Below are positions 23,634 through 25,321 of a DNA stretch of 25,321 bases, in pieces. Source of the stretch: GCA-2712985 sp964515905 (GTDB lineage Bacteria > Pseudomonadota > Alphaproteobacteria > UBA7887); NCBI GenBank assembly GCA_964515905.1, contig CAZEWK010000108.1, forward strand, positions 1-25,321, in the 5' to 3' direction. Each line of letters starts with the position of its first letter. Positions within the stretch are counted from its first letter, which is position 1. The notes under the pieces were generated by a model. That model was not told the origin of the DNA, did no database searches, and saw only the letters and a program-made list of their open reading frames with translations. The translations under genes were made by a program, and so were the position numbers.

Positions 23634-24277
23634 CTCCCCTAAAAGAAGCAAAATCTCTAACGGCAAAGCACGGCCCTCTTCGGGTCGGTATTGGTGGTCC
23701 CGTTGGATCAGGGAAAACCTCTCTCGTAGAAAACCTTTGTAAAGGCATGCGGGAGCTATACGACATAGTCGTAATAACCAACGATATTTATACCAAAGAA
23801 GATCAAATGATCTTAACACGTGCCGGTGCACTGCCACCAGAACGCATCGAAGGCGTAGAAACCGGAGGGTGCCCACACACCGCAATTCGGGAAGATGCCT
23901 CCATTAATCTTTCAGCCATCGATCACATGAAGAAACTTTTCCCTGGTGCAGAAATCTGTTTTATTGAATCCGGAGGCGACAATCTAGCTGCAACCTTTAG
24001 TCCAGAACTAGCTGATATCACCATTTATGTAATCGACGTAGCAGCTGGGGAAAAGATCCCCCGTAAAGGCGGCCCAGGAATCACACGGTCCGATCTGTTA
24101 ATTATTAATAAAACTGATCTAGCAACTCATGTTGGCGCAGATCTAAGCGTGATGGAATCAGATACGCTAAGAATGCGCGATGGAAGACCTTATTTCTTTA
24201 CTAACTTAAAAGACGGAGACGGAGTAAAAGATATAATGGACTTTATTGTTTCCGTTGGAGGATTAGGCATCCCATGA
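23630..24277 (+). CDS. ureG: Urease accessory GTPase UreG
   Basis: SIMIBI-class GTPase that delivers nickel to urease; 215 residues, standard. The P-loop is GGPVGSGKT (22-30), the nickel-binding Cys-Pro-His motif is at 81-83 within VETGGCPHTAIRED, ESGGDNL is at 113-119 and the guanine-specificity motif NKTD at 160-163. It is the last gene of the unit; the next gene is convergent. Confidence 0.96.
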   Translation: MTPLKEAKSLTAKHGPLRVGIGGPVGSGKTSLVENLCKGMRELYDIVVITNDIYTKEDQMILTRAGALPPERIEGVETGGCPHTAIREDASINLSAIDHMKKLFPGAEICFIESGGDNLAATFSPELADITIYVIDVAAGEKIPRKGGPGITRSDLLIINKTDLATHVGADLSVMESDTLRMRDGRPYFFTNLKDGDGVKDIMDFIVSVGGLGIP

Positions 24278-24344
24278 GGCAAAATACAGTCATCAAAGCT
24301 AGATTTTTACGCTTGGACCCGTAATCCTCATTTGCAACATCATT

Positions 24345-24388
24345 ATATTAACAGCTTCGGCAAGAAGTTCGAATTTTGATGTTAATAT
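24345..24388. terminator. Possible bidirectional terminator between ureG and the SDR gene
   Basis: ATATTAACA (24345-24353) and TGTTAATAT (24380-24388) form a perfect 9-bp but AT-rich stem around a 26-base loop that can fold internally through CTTC/GAAG. It lies between convergent genes, directly beside the SDR stop codon. There is no clear U-run, and the stem is weak. Confidence 0.25.
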
Positions 24389-25162
24389 TTATACCACGCT
24401 AGCGAGACCCCCATCGATGTTGACAGCAACGCCCGTAATGTAAGAAGCGCGATCAGAGACTAAAAAAGCGACTAGGTCCCCATATTCTTTAGCTTCGCCT
24501 ACTCTTCCAAGTGGAACCTGCTGTGATAATTCCTTATATAGCCCTTCGGGATCTTTGTTTCCTGCTCGCCGCACCCACTGCTCACTTTTCAGCAAGCCAA
24601 TACAAACGGTATTCACTCTAATTCCATCACCAGCATATTCATTTGCTAAAGACTTTGTCAGATTTATTCCTGCAGCTCGACTGACCGTAGTTGGAAGGGC
24701 TTTAGCTGGAGGCGCTTTACCCCCAATTATTGTCGCATTCACAATCGCTCCACCACCACGCTCCCTCATGATTGGAATCACCCGTCTACAAGAACGAACC
24801 GCAGCCATAACTTTTAAGTTTAAATCTTCCTGCCATTCAATATCGTCGACCTCCTCTAGACCGGCCGCAGACGATTTGCCAGCATTGTTCACAAGAATGT
24901 CTACACCACCAAATTGGTTTATTGTGAAATCCACAAGATTATTTATGTCGGCCAATTTTGACATATCAGCACGTACACCCACTACTTCACCACCAGTTTG
25001 TGTGGCAATATCGGTGGCAGCTCTATTCAGATGTTCTTCTCGACGCGCGCAAATTACGACTTTTGCACCCTCTGCAGCAAGCCGTTCCGCCGTCGCCCGG
25101 CCAAGCCCATCACTTCCACCGGTCACTATTGCAATTTTTCCTGTTAAGCCCAAATCAAACAT
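24389..25162 (-). CDS. SDR-family protein lacking the usual catalytic residues
   Basis: 257 residues with a full Rossmann fold: the nucleotide-binding TGGSDGLG (14-21), CAR at 38-40 after the second strand, NNAG (92-95) and the C-terminal GVAVNIDGG typical of classical short-chain dehydrogenases. At the active site the usual Ser-Tyr-x-x-x-Lys is not there: the serine position reads NATII (142-146), and the YxxxK window reads TTVSR (158-162), so Tyr is Thr and Lys is Arg. The rest of that helix (AAGINLTKSLANEYAGDGIR) is well conserved, so the gene is not simply decayed. It may be a non-classical or non-enzymatic SDR. GGGAAGA precedes the ATG as ribosome-binding site. It is convergent with ureG and there is no visible link to urea use. 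Confidence 0.88.
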   Translation of the reverse strand: MFDLGLTGKIAIVTGGSDGLGRATAERLAAEGAKVVICARREEHLNRAATDIATQTGGEVVGVRADMSKLADINNLVDFTINQFGGVDILVNNAGKSSAAGLEEVDDIEWQEDLNLKVMAAVRSCRRVIPIMRERGGGAIVNATIIGGKAPPAKALPTTVSRAAGINLTKSLANEYAGDGIRVNTVCIGLLKSEQWVRRAGNKDPEGLYKELSQQVPLGRVGEAKEYGDLVAFLVSDRASYITGVAVNIDGGLASVV

Positions 25163-25273
25163 AAGTCTTCCCTATCTTCACATAAAATTTGAAATCAAAA
25201 TCTAATTTCATGAACCATCCATGTCAAAATTTCACTTTTGAGTCCATTTTCAGAAATCGTATTGCAACAATGT

Positions 25274-25321
25274 TTATACAGCCTTTCCCTTGTTTGGTGC
25301 CTGAGTCAACAATTCTTCTGT
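25274..25321 (-). CDS. Possible C-terminal end of a minus-strand gene (partial)
   Basis: Reading in from the right edge on the minus strand, a frame encodes TEELLTQAPNKGKAV and ends in TAA (25276-25274). The composition looks like a normal polar protein tail and the gene would be upstream of, and in the same direction as, the SDR gene, 111 bases away. A second frame is also open over this short stretch, so the call is weak and no function can be given. Confidence 0.25.
   Translation of the reverse strand, partial: TEELLTQAPNKGKAV

Noticed and set aside
24555..25205. Plus-strand open frame of 216 codons opposite the SDR gene
   Set aside because: The minus-strand SDR is unmistakable (nucleotide-binding motif, NNAG, C-terminal motif); the antisense translation is rich in Pro/Ser and resembles nothing.

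Overview
The window looks like a piece of chromosome from a free-living, probably marine alphaproteobacterium. This is an inference from the moderately AT-rich composition, tight operons, the diverged EF-G-like protein with close relatives in Alphaproteobacteria, and the combination of a urea ABC transporter, urease and HAAT-family importers. The genus cannot be told from the sequence. There are no rRNA or tRNA genes, insertion sequences, phage genes or CRISPR arrays.

Left part, minus strand (1-6452). An operon reads from 4261 down to the window edge: AMP-forming acyl-CoA ligase, LivG-type ATPase, LivH-type permease and LivM-type permease (cut off at base 1). An importer led by an acyl-CoA ligase suggests uptake and CoA activation of an organic acid rather than plain branched-chain amino acid import. 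Upstream on the same strand lies a 679-residue EF-G-like GTPase with altered switch regions.

Middle part (6453-12757). After a 383-base intergenic stretch come a secreted MORN-repeat protein (minus), apt (plus), a GmhA-like sugar-phosphate isomerase (minus), a DinB/MDMPI-fold TIGR03084-type metal-binding protein (plus), and a two-gene minus-strand unit of metY followed by an Ldh_2-family (YbiC-like) 2-hydroxyacid dehydrogenase.

Right part, plus strand (13408-24277). A single urea acquisition and hydrolysis unit, urtA-urtB-urtC-urtD-urtE-ureD-ureAB-ureC-ureE-ureF-ureG, occupies almost 11 kb. Genes from urtB on are nearly contiguous or overlap, and the urease gamma and beta subunits are fused. 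UrtABCDE would import urea at low concentration, UreAB and UreC form the nickel urease, and UreD, UreE, UreF and UreG load nickel. The 650-base region before urtA holds a consensus-matching sigma-54 promoter (-24/-12) and, 140-180 bases further up, two TGC-N11-GCA dyads of NtrC type whose centres are 41 bases apart, with an IHF-like site between. This predicts nitrogen-starvation control. A 9-bp inverted repeat sits in the only long gap inside the unit (urtA-urtB).

Right edge. A minus-strand SDR-family protein lacks the usual Ser/Tyr/Lys catalytic residues. The last 48 bases may hold the C-terminal end of another minus-strand gene.

Most genes belong to known families. The points most worth following up are the regulatory region before urtA, the catalytically atypical SDR, the secreted MORN protein and the EF-G-like GTPase. 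No clearly new multi-gene system is visible.
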